Shown here: piece after piece, positions 8,522 through 17,658 of the stretch
Layout of the letters: each line of letters opens with the position of its first letter
Position numbering within the stretch: the stretch's first letter is position 1
Assembly: GCA_958295745.1 (NCBI GenBank)
Contig: OY282370.1
Coordinates: forward strand, 806,001-870,000
Length of the DNA stretch: 64,000 nucleotides
Source: an uncultured Acidimicrobiia bacterium
Lineage (GTDB): Bacteria > Actinomycetota > Acidimicrobiia > Spongiisociales > Spongiisociaceae
Reading direction: 5' to 3'
Position numbers and translations under genes: made by a program
The notes under the pieces: model-generated
Databases searched by the model: none
The model's input: the letters and a program-made list of their open reading frames with translations, nothing else
Told to the model about the DNA's origin: nothing

Positions 8522-9421
8522 TCAGTCGTCTTCGGAGGAATCCTCTTCGACATCCGTGGGGTCGGGCAGCTCGGGCTTGGCCGAGACTGCCGCCGTCCGG
8601 CGTCTGCGGTCGTACCATACGTAGCCTGCGGCCACCAGCACCAAGGCTGCCACCGCCCACACAATGATCGTGCCCGCCCCGCTGCCGGGGAGCTGCGATT
8701 GGGCCTCGAGCACCCGCCCGTCGTCGTCGAGCGACAGGTTCCATACGAGGGTCTGGCCGGTTATCAGGTCGGCGTTGGTGCGGTCGGCGACGATCTCACC
8801 CGGCAGCGTGAGGGTGAAGCGGATATCGAAAATGTCTTCCAGCATGGCGGGGTCGATGGGCATCGGGCTGTCTTCCGTCATCCCGTCGGAAATGTCTTCG
8901 GTCTGCTCAGGGATCGCCAGCCGGAACATGAAGACGTTGCCGTCCCGCTCCAGTGAGATGTCCGAAAGCATCCCGAAGGCACTGCCGTCCCGCTCCAGTG
9001 AGATGCCCGAAAGCATCCCGGTCGACATGGGGACATCGACGCCTTCCATACCGGACAGGCCGGCCAGGCCGGCCATCCGCTGGCGGAGCTGGTCGAAGTT
9101 CTCGAACTCGATGGAGGCGCGGATCCCCTGGTAGTCGCCGGATACGCTCTCGATGGTCCAGCCTTCGGGGACCCATTCCTCCCCGATCAGCTCCCCGATT
9201 CCTTCGCCCCCCTCACCTACGGCCTCCCCCATGTCCATTCCCATGCCGCTCTCCGCCAGCTCGGCCAGCTGGTCGTCCACGGACAGCTCGAGAGACAGGA
9301 CGCCGCTCTCGTCCTCCTCGATCACCAGGTCGGTGTGAACCCGGAACTCGCAGGACGTCAGGATCAGGGCGCAGGCCGCCAACAGGGCCGCCGACCCGAG
9401 AAATCTCCGGTGTCTCTTCAT
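8522..9421 (-). CDS. LppM-like lipoprotein with C-terminal membrane anchor
   Basis: A type II signal peptide with lipobox LTSC (Cys about residue 24) opens the 299-aa product. The rest is a beta-rich domain resembling LppM (mycobacterial Rv2171), ending in a membrane helix (IIVWAVAALVLVAAGYVWY) and an acidic cytoplasmic tail. Residues about 133-160 contain a 15-residue tandem repeat (MLSGISLERDGSAFG then MLSDISLERDGNVF), encoded by a 45-bp duplication near 8939-9028. Its role is unknown; LppM in mycobacteria affects envelope/phagosome interaction. It faces left, 130 bp upstream of guaB1. Confidence 0.7.
   Translation of the reverse strand: MKRHRRFLGSAALLAACALILTSCEFRVHTDLVIEEDESGVLSLELSVDDQLAELAESGMGMDMGEAVGEGGEGIGELIGEEWVPEGWTIESVSGDYQGIRASIEFENFDQLRQRMAGLAGLSGMEGVDVPMSTGMLSGISLERDGSAFGMLSDISLERDGNVFMFRLAIPEQTEDISDGMTEDSPMPIDPAMLEDIFDIRFTLTLPGEIVADRTNADLITGQTLVWNLSLDDDGRVLEAQSQLPGSGAGTIIVWAVAALVLVAAGYVWYDRRRRTAAVSAKPELPDPTDVEEDSSEDD
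8939..9028. repeat. 45-bp tandem duplication inside LppM-like gene
   Basis: The segment beginning at 8939 (GCCGTCCCGCTCCAGTGAGA...) recurs at 8984, a period of 45 bp that keeps the reading frame and adds 15 residues. Within the first 36 bp of each unit I see a single mismatch, so the duplication looks recent. Confidence 0.8.
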
Positions 9422-9482
9422 GTAACTCCTCCAGAATCCGCCCCCACCTTATAGAGGTCTCCGGGCTATCTGGAACATTCAC

Positions 9483-10598
9483 CTACCGAGCCGGGCCGGA
9501 TACGGTCACCGCTACGCCGCCGGGTCCGTCTATCCGGAAAGAATCGGGCGGGCAGTCGGGGGCCGGCGCCGGGGCGAGTCCGAACTCTTCGACCCGCTCC
9601 CGCCACGAACCGACGTCGTCCACCACCAGGACCAACCCGCAACCCCCCGGGATCACGCCGGCGGCGCCGGCGACCGCATCCTCCGCCGGGACCAGCTCCA
9701 GCACCCCGCCGTCCCCCGCCTCCAGCTGCACCCTTCGAGCATTCCCGCCCGCCGGCAGGAGCCGCGGCAGGCCGAGGGCGCCCTGATAGAACTCGACGCT
9801 CCCTTCGAGGTCGCGGCAGGGGACGACCACCCTCATCTGCCGCACGCGGGAGGGCGCCTGCGCGGACCCGCCGAGGGCGGACTTGGCCTGGCCGACGGTG
9901 AAACGGCCTTCGGTAACTTCACGGCCCACCACCAAGCCGGCCAGTGTGCGCCCGTCCACTTCGAGGGAGGTGAGCATCCGTATGTCGTCGAGGTTCCGCA
10001 CCCCGCCCGAAGCGATGACCGGCTCGTCCACGTACTCGAGCGCCGTCCGCAGGATCTCGAAGTCGGGGGGCTCGTTCAGCACGTCCCGCCTGGCGTCGGT
10101 GACGAAGAAGGCGCTCACCCCGCACGACGCCATCTCCACCATCACCTCTTCGAGGAACCGGCCCGAGTCGGAGGTCCACCCCCGGGTGACCAGCTCCTCG
10201 TTATCGAGCACATCGAGAGAGACGATCACCCGGCCCTGGTAGTCGCGGCACAGGTCCCAGACCATGTTCGTGTGCTCGATGGCCGCCGTACCCATCGTCA
10301 CCTTCCAGGCGCCCCGCTCGATCAGCCGGGCGGCTTCCCGATCTGACCGGATCCCGCCCGCCACCACCACCGGGATATCCAACGCTTCGAGCATGCGGTC
10401 GATGAGCGGACGGTTGCGGTAGGAGCCGTAGGCGGCCGCGTCGAGGTCCACCACCAACAGGTAATCGATGCCCATCGCGATCCACCCCCGGGCCCGGTTG
10501 AGGGGGTCGGCGTCCAGGGAGGTCACGTCCTCCAGACTGCCGCGGCCGAGGCGGACCGCCCGGCCTTCGAGGATGTTGATCCGGGCGTAGAGATCCAT
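9483..10598 (-). CDS. HisA-like isomerase fused to a VOC (glyoxalase-like) domain
   Basis: Residues 1-240 are a HisA/PriA-type beta/alpha barrel: MDLYARINILEGRAVRLGRG at the start, VVDLDAA, VAGGIRSD and MGTAA phosphate-site motifs, VSLDVL for the second catalytic Asp, and ASGGVRN. The first catalytic Asp of HisA (residue 8, in the usual PAIDL) is Asn here (RINIL), and the RDG-T motif reads RDVLN. Residues about 255-370 form a VOC domain (MRVVVPCRDLEGSVEFYQGA...). This is therefore either a divergent N'-ProFAR isomerase or a relative with changed chemistry. I chose the ATG at 10598; a second at 10616 is possible. It is divergent from the SDR gene. Confidence 0.75.
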   Translation of the reverse strand: MDLYARINILEGRAVRLGRGSLEDVTSLDADPLNRARGWIAMGIDYLLVVDLDAAAYGSYRNRPLIDRMLEALDIPVVVAGGIRSDREAARLIERGAWKVTMGTAAIEHTNMVWDLCRDYQGRVIVSLDVLDNEELVTRGWTSDSGRFLEEVMVEMASCGVSAFFVTDARRDVLNEPPDFEILRTALEYVDEPVIASGGVRNLDDIRMLTSLEVDGRTLAGLVVGREVTEGRFTVGQAKSALGGSAQAPSRVRQMRVVVPCRDLEGSVEFYQGALGLPRLLPAGGNARRVQLEAGDGGVLELVPAEDAVAGAAGVIPGGCGLVLVVDDVGSWRERVEEFGLAPAPAPDCPPDSFRIDGPGGVAVTVSGPAR

Positions 10599-10644
10599 CG
10601 GGGGATCGTAGCGCATCCCGAATCGACCCGATAGCCTCCCTTCC

Positions 10645-11418
10645 ATGGACACCCGTCTCCATGGACAGCGGGCGGCGGTGACCGCAGGAGCGGGAGGGCT
10701 CGGGTTGGTCATCGCCGAGGCCTTGGCCGCCGAGGGCGCCGCCGTGTTCGTCTGCGATGTGGACGGGGCGGCGTTGGAGTCCCTGCCCGATCATCTGGAG
10801 GGGGCGTGGGCGGATGCGGCGGACGCCGACGGGATGGCCGCCTGGCTGGACCCGATCGCGGAGGAGGGAATCGACCTCCTGGTCAACAACGCCGGCGTCG
10901 CCGGGCCTGCCAAACCCATCGAGGAGATAACCCCGGACGAGTGGCGCCGCTGCCTGGCGGTGGGACTCGACGGCGGATTCCACTGCGCGCGTCGGGTGAT
11001 CCCCTCCATGAAATCCCGCCGGAGCGGAGCGATCGTCAACATATCCTCCACCGCCGGGTTCATGGGCATGCCCTACCGAACCCCGTACACGGCCGCCAAG
11101 TTCGGGGTGATCGGCCTGACCAAGACCCTGGCGATGGAGCTCGGGCGCTTTGGCATCCGCGTGAACGCCATCGCCCCCGGCGCCATCATCGGCGAGCGGA
11201 TGGAGCAGGTGATCGCCGCCCAAGCCGCGGCGGAGGGCCGCTCCGAGGACGAGGTGCGCGCCATGTACCTCGCCGGCACCTCGATGGGCGCCTTCGTCAC
11301 GCCCGAAGAGATAGCCGACCTGGTGGTCTTCCTGGCATCCGAGCGGGGCCGACGGATCAGCGGCCAGGTCATCGCGGTGGACGGCCACACCGAAACCCTC
11401 TACCCGAGACAGATATGA
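10645..11418 (+). CDS. short-chain dehydrogenase/reductase (SDR)
   Basis: The 257-aa protein has classic SDR features: an N-terminal nucleotide loop AGAGGLGLVIAE, Asp for NAD preference in VCDVDGA, LVNNAGVAG, NISSTAG with the catalytic Ser, and YTAAKFG with the catalytic Tyr and Lys (about 153 and 157). The C-terminal region has the usual PGAIIGERM substrate loop. The substrate cannot be read from the sequence; the NAD-type acidic residue suggests a dehydrogenase. It starts 46 bp from the divergent HisA-like gene, so the two may share a control region. Confidence 0.85.
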   Translation: MDTRLHGQRAAVTAGAGGLGLVIAEALAAEGAAVFVCDVDGAALESLPDHLEGAWADAADADGMAAWLDPIAEEGIDLLVNNAGVAGPAKPIEEITPDEWRRCLAVGLDGGFHCARRVIPSMKSRRSGAIVNISSTAGFMGMPYRTPYTAAKFGVIGLTKTLAMELGRFGIRVNAIAPGAIIGERMEQVIAAQAAAEGRSEDEVRAMYLAGTSMGAFVTPEEIADLVVFLASERGRRISGQVIAVDGHTETLYPRQI

Positions 11419-11638
11419 GAACCCTCGGATCTAAGCCTCCCTGAATCCGGTGGACGCGGAGCGGAAGATCCGTCTATCCTCCACTTCTGCTTCCTGATTC
11501 CCCGGGGGGTTTGTACTCCCCTCTTCCCCAGGACCGGGCCCGCTTTGCGCGGGAACTTCCCCCGGCCGTCTGTCCGCGGCGCCCGATCATGGTCAGACGG
11601 GTCGTCCCCCGCCGAGCCGACCGGGCCGGTTGTCTGAT

Positions 11639-11667
11639 TTGATTAACTACAAGGATGTCATTAGGCT
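11639..11667 (+). promoter_or_regulatory. candidate promoter upstream of nrdJ
   Basis: In the 418-bp gap before nrdJ, TTGATT (11639-11644) and TAGGCT (11662-11667) are separated by 17 bp, a plausible sigma-70-like promoter. It would give a leader of about 160 nt that is purine-rich (many GGGAG/GGAGG runs). No cobalamin riboswitch or NrdR box could be recognised in the leader. Confidence 0.3.
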
Positions 11668-11836
11668 GTTTCATTCCCTTGGTGTCGAGGGAGCGGACAG
11701 GAAGAAGTAGATCAGTCGCAGGGAGCAGGGAAACAGCAGAACTTTTGGAGTGTGCGGGGCCGAGCAGGGGGAGAGTTCGGTGAGAACCGCAGGAGGGAAG
11801 GAGAACGGGGTGGCGGGTGGTGTGGAGAGACAGGGT

Positions 11837-14800
11837 ATGCGGATCGAGCGGCGATTCACGACGGAGGGCCGCGACCCATACGAGACAACACGGTGGAGGC
11901 GGCGGGAGTCGCGGATAGTCAACCCCGACGGCTCGGTGGTCTTCGAGATGGCAGACGCCGAGGTCCCGTCCGCTTGGTCGCAGGTGGCCACCGACATCAT
12001 CGTCTCCAAGTACTTCCGCAAGGCCGGAGTGCCGCAGACCGACGAGCAGGGCCGCCCGGCGGTGGACTCGGAAGGCAAACCCGTGCTGGGGTTCGAGCGG
12101 TCCGCCAAGGCCGTGTTCGACCGTCTGGCCGAGACCTGGCGGCACTGGGGAGAGGCTTACGGATACTTCGAGGGGGCCGCCGACGCCCAGACCTTCGAGG
12201 ACGAGCTGAAGTACATGCTCGCCAACCAGATGGCCGCCCCCAACAGCCCGCAATGGTTCAACACCGGCTTGGCCCACCGCTACGGCATCACGGGCACCCC
12301 GCAGGGGTTCTGGTACATAGACGAGGACACCGGCGAGCTGATCCCCTCCCCGGACGCCTACTCCCGGCCCGCCCCCCACGCCTGCTTCATCCAGTCGGTG
12401 CAGGACGATCTGGTGAACGACGGGGGCATAATGGACCTGTGGGTCCGGGAGGCCCGCCTGTTCAAGATGGGCTCGGGAACCGGTTCCAATTTCTCCGAGC
12501 TCCGGGCTGAGGGCGAGCCGCTGGCCGGCGGCGGCAAGAGTTCCGGACTCATGTCGTTCCTCAAGATCGGCGACCGGGCCGCCGGCGCCATCAAGTCGGG
12601 CGGGACCACCCGGAGAGCCGCCAAGATGGTGATCCTCGACGTGGATCACCCCGACATCGAGCAGTTCATCGCCTGGAAGCACTTGGAGGAGCAGAAGGCC
12701 CGCCTGCTGATCGAGCACGGCGGGTTCCCGGCCGACTTCAACGGCGAGGCCTACATCACCGTGTCCGGTCAGAACTCCAACAACTCGGTGCGGGTCGACA
12801 ACGAGTTCATACGGGCGGTGCGCGACGACGGGGAATGGAAACTGATCAACCGGGTGGACGGGCAGGTCGGCAAGACCGTGAAGGCGCGGGACATCTGGCG
12901 GCAGATCGCCGAGGCCGCTTGGGCGTGCGCCGACCCGGGCATGCAGTACCACACCACCATCAACGAGTGGCACACCTGTCCGGAAGCGGGCGAGATCCGG
13001 GCCTCCAACCCCTGCTCGGAGTACATGTTCCTGGACGACACCGCCTGCAATCTGGCCAGCATCAACCTGGTCGCCTTCCTCGACGACGACACCGGGGCCT
13101 TCGACATCGAGGGGTACCTACACGCCATCCGGCTGTGGACCATCGTCCTGGAGATCTCGGTGACGATGGCCCATTTCCCCTCCAAGCCGATCGCCCGGGG
13201 ATCCTACGACTACCGCTCCCTCGGCCTCGGATACGCCAACCTCGGAAGCCTGCTGATGCGGTCCGGCATCCCCTACGATTCGGAAGCCGGCCGGGCCGTC
13301 GCCGGCGCCCTGACCGCCGTCCTCACGGGTGAGTCCTACGCCGCCTCGGCCCGCATGGCCGCCGTGCGGGGCCCGTTCCCCGGTTTCGAGAAGAACCGCG
13401 AGCACATGCTGAGGGTGATCCGCAACCACCGCCGGGCGGCCTATCGCGCCGCCGATTACGAGGGCGTGACCACCCGGGTGGCCGGCATCGACCCGAGCCT
13501 GTGCCCGGTGGATCTCTTGGCGGCGGCTCGGCGTTCCTGGGACCGGGCGCTGGCGCTGGGGGAGCGCCACGGCTACCGCAACGCCCAGGCCACGGTGCTG
13601 GCGCCCACCGGGACCATAGGGCTGGTCATGGATTGCGACACCACCGGAATAGAGCCCGACTTCGCCTTGGTGAAGTTCAAGAAGCTGGCCGGCGGCGGCT
13701 ACTTCAAGATCGCCAACCAGTCGATTCCCCCGGCGTTGCGCCGCCTCGGATACGAAGAGGGGCAGATCAGCGAGATCCTCACCTATGTGGTGGGCACCTC
13801 ATCGCTGGACGGCGCCGGGCCCATCAACCGGCAGACGCTGGCAGATCGGGGTTTCACCTCCGAAGATCTGGCCAAGATCGAAAGCGCCCTGCCGGGGGCC
13901 TTCGAGCTGCGCCACGCCTTCAACCATTTCACGCTGGGCGAAGACGCACTCGTACGGATCGGGTTAGCCCGGGACGAGTACACCGCGTCCGGGTTCGACC
14001 TGCTGGCCGCCCTCGGTTTCAGCGAGGAGCAGATCAACGCGGCCAACGATCTCATATGCGGGCACCAGACCATAGAGGGCGCCCCCTATCTACGCGACGA
14101 GCACCTGGCGGTGTTCGACTGCGCCAACCGCAACGGCCGGTACGGCAAGCGGTTCATCCACCACACAGGCCACATCAAGATGATGGCGGCCGCCCAGCCG
14201 TTCATCTCGGGGGCTATCTCCAAGACCATCAACATGCCCAACGAGGTGACAGTCGAGACCGTGGCCGACGCCTACATGATGTCATGGGATATGGGCCTCA
14301 AGGCCATGGCCCTGTACCGGGACGGATCCAAGGCCTCCCAGCCGCTGTCGGCCTCCTCCGACGACGGGGACTCCGAGGAGCTTTCCGCCGAGGCCGCCGA
14401 AGCGGTTCGGGATCAGGCCGATCTGGCATGGGGCCGCCGATTCCCGGCCGGTATCTCCCCCACCCAGGCGTACGCCAACCAGCCCCGCCCCAGGTTCGTG
14501 CTTCCGGCCCGCCGGGTGGGGTGGACCCAGGAAGCCCGGGTGGGCGGCCACAAGGTGTTCCTGCGCGCCGGGGAGTACGAGGACGGAAGCCTCGGCGAGA
14601 TCTTCCTGGACCTGGCCAAGGAAGGGGCCACCCTGCGGGGTGTCCTGGCCAGCTTCGCCATCGCGGTGAGCAAGGGCCTCCAATACGGGGTGCCGCTCGA
14701 GGAGTTCGTAGACACCTTCGTGTTCCAGACCTTCGAACCGCGCGGCATAGTGGAGAACCACCCCAACATCAAGATGGCCAACTCCATCATCGATTACGTA

Positions 14801-15223
14801 TTCCGGGCCTTGGGCGTGGAGTATCTGCACCGCGACGAGCTGGTCCAGGTGCCGCCCGACCGCTCGGGCAGCGACCTCCCCGAGCCCCCGAAGGGGCTGG
14901 CTGCGGAGGCCGGCCTCCAGATGGAGCTGATGGAGGCCGCCAAGGAAAAGGAGATCGACGATCAAAGGGCCGCCGCGGCCTTCGCCGACGAAAAGCCTCT
15001 CAGAGCACGGGTGACCGCCGGTCGGCCCGTGCCTCCGGCGGGCCCCGGCGCCGGCTCGGCAGCCGCTTCACAGGCCTACGCCCGGGCAACCCATCCCGAG
15101 GCGGGACATCTAGGCAGTCTGATGGGCGACGCTCCGGTGTGCTCGTCCTGCGGCCACATGACCGTCCGCAACGGCGCCTGCTATGTCTGCCTCACCTGCG
15201 GAGACACCACCGGCTGCAGCTGA
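11837..15223 (+). CDS. nrdJ: vitamin B12-dependent ribonucleotide reductase, class II
   Basis: The 1128-aa enzyme reduces ribonucleotides to deoxyribonucleotides using adenosylcobalamin, independent of oxygen. Visible features are NSPQWFNTG near 106, ACFIQSV, FKMGSGTGSNFS, the radical/catalytic NPCSEYMFLDDTACNLASINL region around 395-415, and APTGTIG near 590. The C-terminus has a Cys-rich tail (CSSCGH...CYVCLTCGDTTGC) as in NrdJ, a zinc-finger/dithiol shuttle. I chose the ATG at 11837 giving MRIERRFTTEG, as homologues start near this segment; the frame stays open to 11750. A linker at about 1050-1090 is Ala/Pro-rich. Confidence 0.93.
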   Translation: MRIERRFTTEGRDPYETTRWRRRESRIVNPDGSVVFEMADAEVPSAWSQVATDIIVSKYFRKAGVPQTDEQGRPAVDSEGKPVLGFERSAKAVFDRLAETWRHWGEAYGYFEGAADAQTFEDELKYMLANQMAAPNSPQWFNTGLAHRYGITGTPQGFWYIDEDTGELIPSPDAYSRPAPHACFIQSVQDDLVNDGGIMDLWVREARLFKMGSGTGSNFSELRAEGEPLAGGGKSSGLMSFLKIGDRAAGAIKSGGTTRRAAKMVILDVDHPDIEQFIAWKHLEEQKARLLIEHGGFPADFNGEAYITVSGQNSNNSVRVDNEFIRAVRDDGEWKLINRVDGQVGKTVKARDIWRQIAEAAWACADPGMQYHTTINEWHTCPEAGEIRASNPCSEYMFLDDTACNLASINLVAFLDDDTGAFDIEGYLHAIRLWTIVLEISVTMAHFPSKPIARGSYDYRSLGLGYANLGSLLMRSGIPYDSEAGRAVAGALTAVLTGESYAASARMAAVRGPFPGFEKNREHMLRVIRNHRRAAYRAADYEGVTTRVAGIDPSLCPVDLLAAARRSWDRALALGERHGYRNAQATVLAPTGTIGLVMDCDTTGIEPDFALVKFKKLAGGGYFKIANQSIPPALRRLGYEEGQISEILTYVVGTSSLDGAGPINRQTLADRGFTSEDLAKIESALPGAFELRHAFNHFTLGEDALVRIGLARDEYTASGFDLLAALGFSEEQINAANDLICGHQTIEGAPYLRDEHLAVFDCANRNGRYGKRFIHHTGHIKMMAAAQPFISGAISKTINMPNEVTVETVADAYMMSWDMGLKAMALYRDGSKASQPLSASSDDGDSEELSAEAAEAVRDQADLAWGRRFPAGISPTQAYANQPRPRFVLPARRVGWTQEARVGGHKVFLRAGEYEDGSLGEIFLDLAKEGATLRGVLASFAIAVSKGLQYGVPLEEFVDTFVFQTFEPRGIVENHPNIKMANSIIDYVFRALGVEYLHRDELVQVPPDRSGSDLPEPPKGLAAEAGLQMELMEAAKEKEIDDQRAAAAFADEKPLRARVTAGRPVPPAGPGAGSAAASQAYARATHPEAGHLGSLMGDAPVCSSCGHMTVRNGACYVCLTCGDTTGCS

Positions 15224-15392
15224 TGCGGACAGCCGCCTGGCCTCCCCCGGGCGGATTCACAACACCGAACACATCCGCAGCACGGTGCACTACGGTATTC
15301 CCCATGCCGCCGCTTCGTTCCCGCCGTCGAATTGGTGGAACTCTTCAGCGCCGCGCCCTCCATCTGGCCGGTCTATGCGCGGAGGCAGGGCT

Positions 15393-16403
15393 ATGACTTG
15401 GGAACCGATCACCGGACTCGATGACAACTGGGGACATCTCGTCAGCCGGGAACTTTCGCCGTTGGCGGCGGTCTGGAACGAGCAGCGTGAATCTCTATCT
15501 GAGACCGAGAGCCTCAATGAGTTCAACGAACAGCTGGCCCGCGAATGGGCGATCGAAACCGGCATCTTGGAGAGTCTCTACACCCTCGACCGCGGCGTGA
15601 CCCAACTGTTGATCGAACGGGGCATACACGAGACCCTCATCTCTCACAGCTCCACCGACCGGCCGCCTGAACTGGTGGCGGCCTTGATACATGACCAGAA
15701 GGAGGCGGTCGACTGGCTCTTCGAGTTCGTTGAGTCAGAACGCCCTTTTGCAGAGTCGTTCATAAAAGAGATCCACGCCCTGATCACCCGAAGCCAGCTC
15801 ACCGCGGCGGGCAGGGATCACCTGGGTCGGAGAACAGAGATCCCGCTCCGGCGGGGCGTATACAAGCTCCGGTCCAACAATCCCACCCTGGCGGACGGCG
15901 CGGTCCATGAATACTGCCCTCCAGAACAGGTCACGGTCGAGATGGAGCGCCTCATCGAGTTCCACGACCGGTATCTGGAGGAAGAAATGGCGCCGGAGGT
16001 GCTCTCGGCCTGGCTGCATCACCGCTTCACGCAGATCCATCCTTTCCAGGACGGCAACGGCCGCGTCGCCCGGGCGCTCGCCTCGCTGGTGTTGATCAGG
16101 GCAGGGTGGTTTCCCCTGGTCATCCATCGCGACCAGCACACCGAATATATAGACGCCTGCGAGTCGGCCGATCGCGGCGACCTCGCACCGCTGGTCGATC
16201 TGTTCGCCGCCGCCCAACGCAAGGCTTTCACTAGCGCCCTCGGAATCGCACTACCTGGAGTCATTGGAAGCCGTGCAGGCGAGGTTCGGCTCCTGGCTCG
16301 ACAAGCACCTCCTGCAGGCACTCGACCTGTGGCGCAGGGGCGAGTAGCCGGCGGGGTTACCGCTTGTACAGCCCCATCAGCGCCGCCTTCTCGAGGGTGT
16401 TGA
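15393..16403 (+). CDS. Fic-family protein with probable 3' frameshift
   Basis: Fic enzymes transfer AMP or related groups to target hydroxyls. The active-site loop HPFQDGNGRVAR is intact near residues 216-227 and the upstream domain resembles cell-filamentation Fic proteins. A GGAGG at 15382 decides the ATG at 15393. After about 16238 the frame runs into Pro/Ala/Arg-rich text and ends at 16403, overlapping the convergent neighbour by 47 bp. One base later, from TCG at 16240, another frame gives SESHYLESLEAVQARFG and ends at TAG 16345-16347, just short of the neighbour. The natural C-terminus is therefore probably this second frame, implying a 1-nt insertion (or sequence error) near 16239. Confidence 0.75.
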   Translation: MTWEPITGLDDNWGHLVSRELSPLAAVWNEQRESLSETESLNEFNEQLAREWAIETGILESLYTLDRGVTQLLIERGIHETLISHSSTDRPPELVAALIHDQKEAVDWLFEFVESERPFAESFIKEIHALITRSQLTAAGRDHLGRRTEIPLRRGVYKLRSNNPTLADGAVHEYCPPEQVTVEMERLIEFHDRYLEEEMAPEVLSAWLHHRFTQIHPFQDGNGRVARALASLVLIRAGWFPLVIHRDQHTEYIDACESADRGDLAPLVDLFAAAQRKAFTSALGIALPGVIGSRAGEVRLLARQAPPAGTRPVAQGRVAGGVTACTAPSAPPSRGC

Positions 16404-16851
16404 AGTGCAGCATGAACCCGACCACCGCCGGCATGGTGTCGGCATCCACCGGCAGCGACTCCCCGGCCACCGCATGCACGGTGAACAGGTAACGATGCGG
16501 GTGATCCCCCTCGGGCGGGCAAGGGCCGCCGTAACCGGGTTTGCCGAAGTCGGTGCGCGTCTGCAGGGCGCCGGACGGAAGGCCCGACCCGCCCCCCGCG
16601 CCCGGGGCCAGCTGGTTCACGTCGGCGGGTATGTTCACCACCACCCAATGCCAAAAGCCGGATCCGGTGGGGGCGTCCGGGTCGTAGCAAGTAACGGCGA
16701 AGCTTCCTGCGCCCTCGGGGGCTCCGGTCCAGGAAAGGTGCGGCGAGCGGTTCCCGCCGGCGCATCCAAATCCGTATTCCTCGGCGAGGACATGGTCGGC
16801 GCCCAGGTAGTCCCCGTCCTCGAAGTCAGCGGATGTGAGGGTCAGCGCCAT
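16357..16851 (-). CDS. YbhB/YbcL family (Raf kinase inhibitor-like, PEBP) protein
   Basis: The 164-aa product carries PEBP-family motifs: NRSPHLSWTGAPEG, AVTCYDPDAPTGSGFWHWVV, the PGYGGPCPPEGDHPHRY ligand loop and a C-terminal LMGLYKR. PEBP-like bacterial proteins bind phosphorylated ligands or lipids; the cellular role is not established. I start at the ATG at 16851 because the longer frame adds a segment antisense to the next gene. It converges with the Fic gene. Confidence 0.88.
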   Translation of the reverse strand: MALTLTSADFEDGDYLGADHVLAEEYGFGCAGGNRSPHLSWTGAPEGAGSFAVTCYDPDAPTGSGFWHWVVVNIPADVNQLAPGAGGGSGLPSGALQTRTDFGKPGYGGPCPPEGDHPHRYLFTVHAVAGESLPVDADTMPAVVGFMLHFNTLEKAALMGLYKR

Positions 16852-16921
16852 GGTTTCTCCTTGGTAGGGCTCGGCGCCTGAGACTACACGACAGCCCGCC
16901 CGCCGAATTATCCTGCTGCCC

Positions 16922-17596
16922 ATGTCCTCGTTCGATATGAGCCCGCCCGGAGGCTTCGAAGATACGCTTGCCGACCTCGATTTCGACGGCGCCTTCCGCT
17001 TGGCCGACCAGGCGGAGGGCCGGGAGAGGGAAAGGCTCAGGGAGCGCGTCCGAACGGCCCGGGCGGAGGCCGGGGACCGGGCCGAGAAGCTGGCGGCCCG
17101 CATCCAGTCCCTGGCCCGCGCCGACCATTACGAAGGTTTGCTGGCGCTGGCCGCCGACCCTGTCACCGAACCCCTGCTGGCGGTGCTTCCCGTGGAGCTT
17201 CGGCGGGGGGCCAAGCTGCACCTCGACGGGGCGGTGCGCCGACGGCAACGGTTCCGGGCCGCCGCCGAACGGCATATGAAGGCGGCCGCCGAGGCGCTGG
17301 TGCTCTTCGACACCTCCAAGGCGCGCAGCGAGATAGGCAAAGTGGACCCCAGGTGGCTCACAGAGCAGCAGCGTGAGGATCTGTCCGAGCTGAAGATCCA
17401 GACCGACCGGGCAACCGCCGAGCGCCGGGATCTCGAGAACCGGACCGCCGCCGTGCTCCGCGAGCACATGCCCGAGCCGCCCCGCCCCTCCCGAGAACAG
17501 ACCAAGCGCTCCCGGATGAAACCCAAGGGCTGCCTCGGTGCGGCGCTGGTCGTTTGGACGGTTATCACGGCGGCCGCCGCCGTGCTCCTTGCCTGA
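16922..17596 (+). CDS. unknown protein with coiled coil and C-terminal membrane anchor
   Basis: The 224-aa product is highly charged and helical over residues 30-185 (many Glu/Arg/Ala heptads), followed by a basic stretch (REQTKRSRMKPKG) and a C-terminal hydrophobic helix (LGAALVVWTVITAAAAVLLA). It looks like a tail-anchored coiled-coil protein exposed to the cytoplasm. No family is recognised. It starts 70 bp from the divergent YbhB gene and ends shortly before the zinc-finger amidohydrolase gene in the same direction. Confidence 0.6.
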   Translation: MSSFDMSPPGGFEDTLADLDFDGAFRLADQAEGRERERLRERVRTARAEAGDRAEKLAARIQSLARADHYEGLLALAADPVTEPLLAVLPVELRRGAKLHLDGAVRRRQRFRAAAERHMKAAAEALVLFDTSKARSEIGKVDPRWLTEQQREDLSELKIQTDRATAERRDLENRTAAVLREHMPEPPRPSREQTKRSRMKPKGCLGAALVVWTVITAAAAVLLA

Positions 17597-17658
17597 CGGA
17601 GGGGTTACCGTCTAATCCCACACAAAACATCTGGTCGGTGGCATCCTTTGGAACTGAA

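Noticed and set aside
11419-11836. Cobalamin riboswitch before the B12-dependent reductase
   Set aside because: Expected from biology, but the B12-box consensus was not found in the leader.
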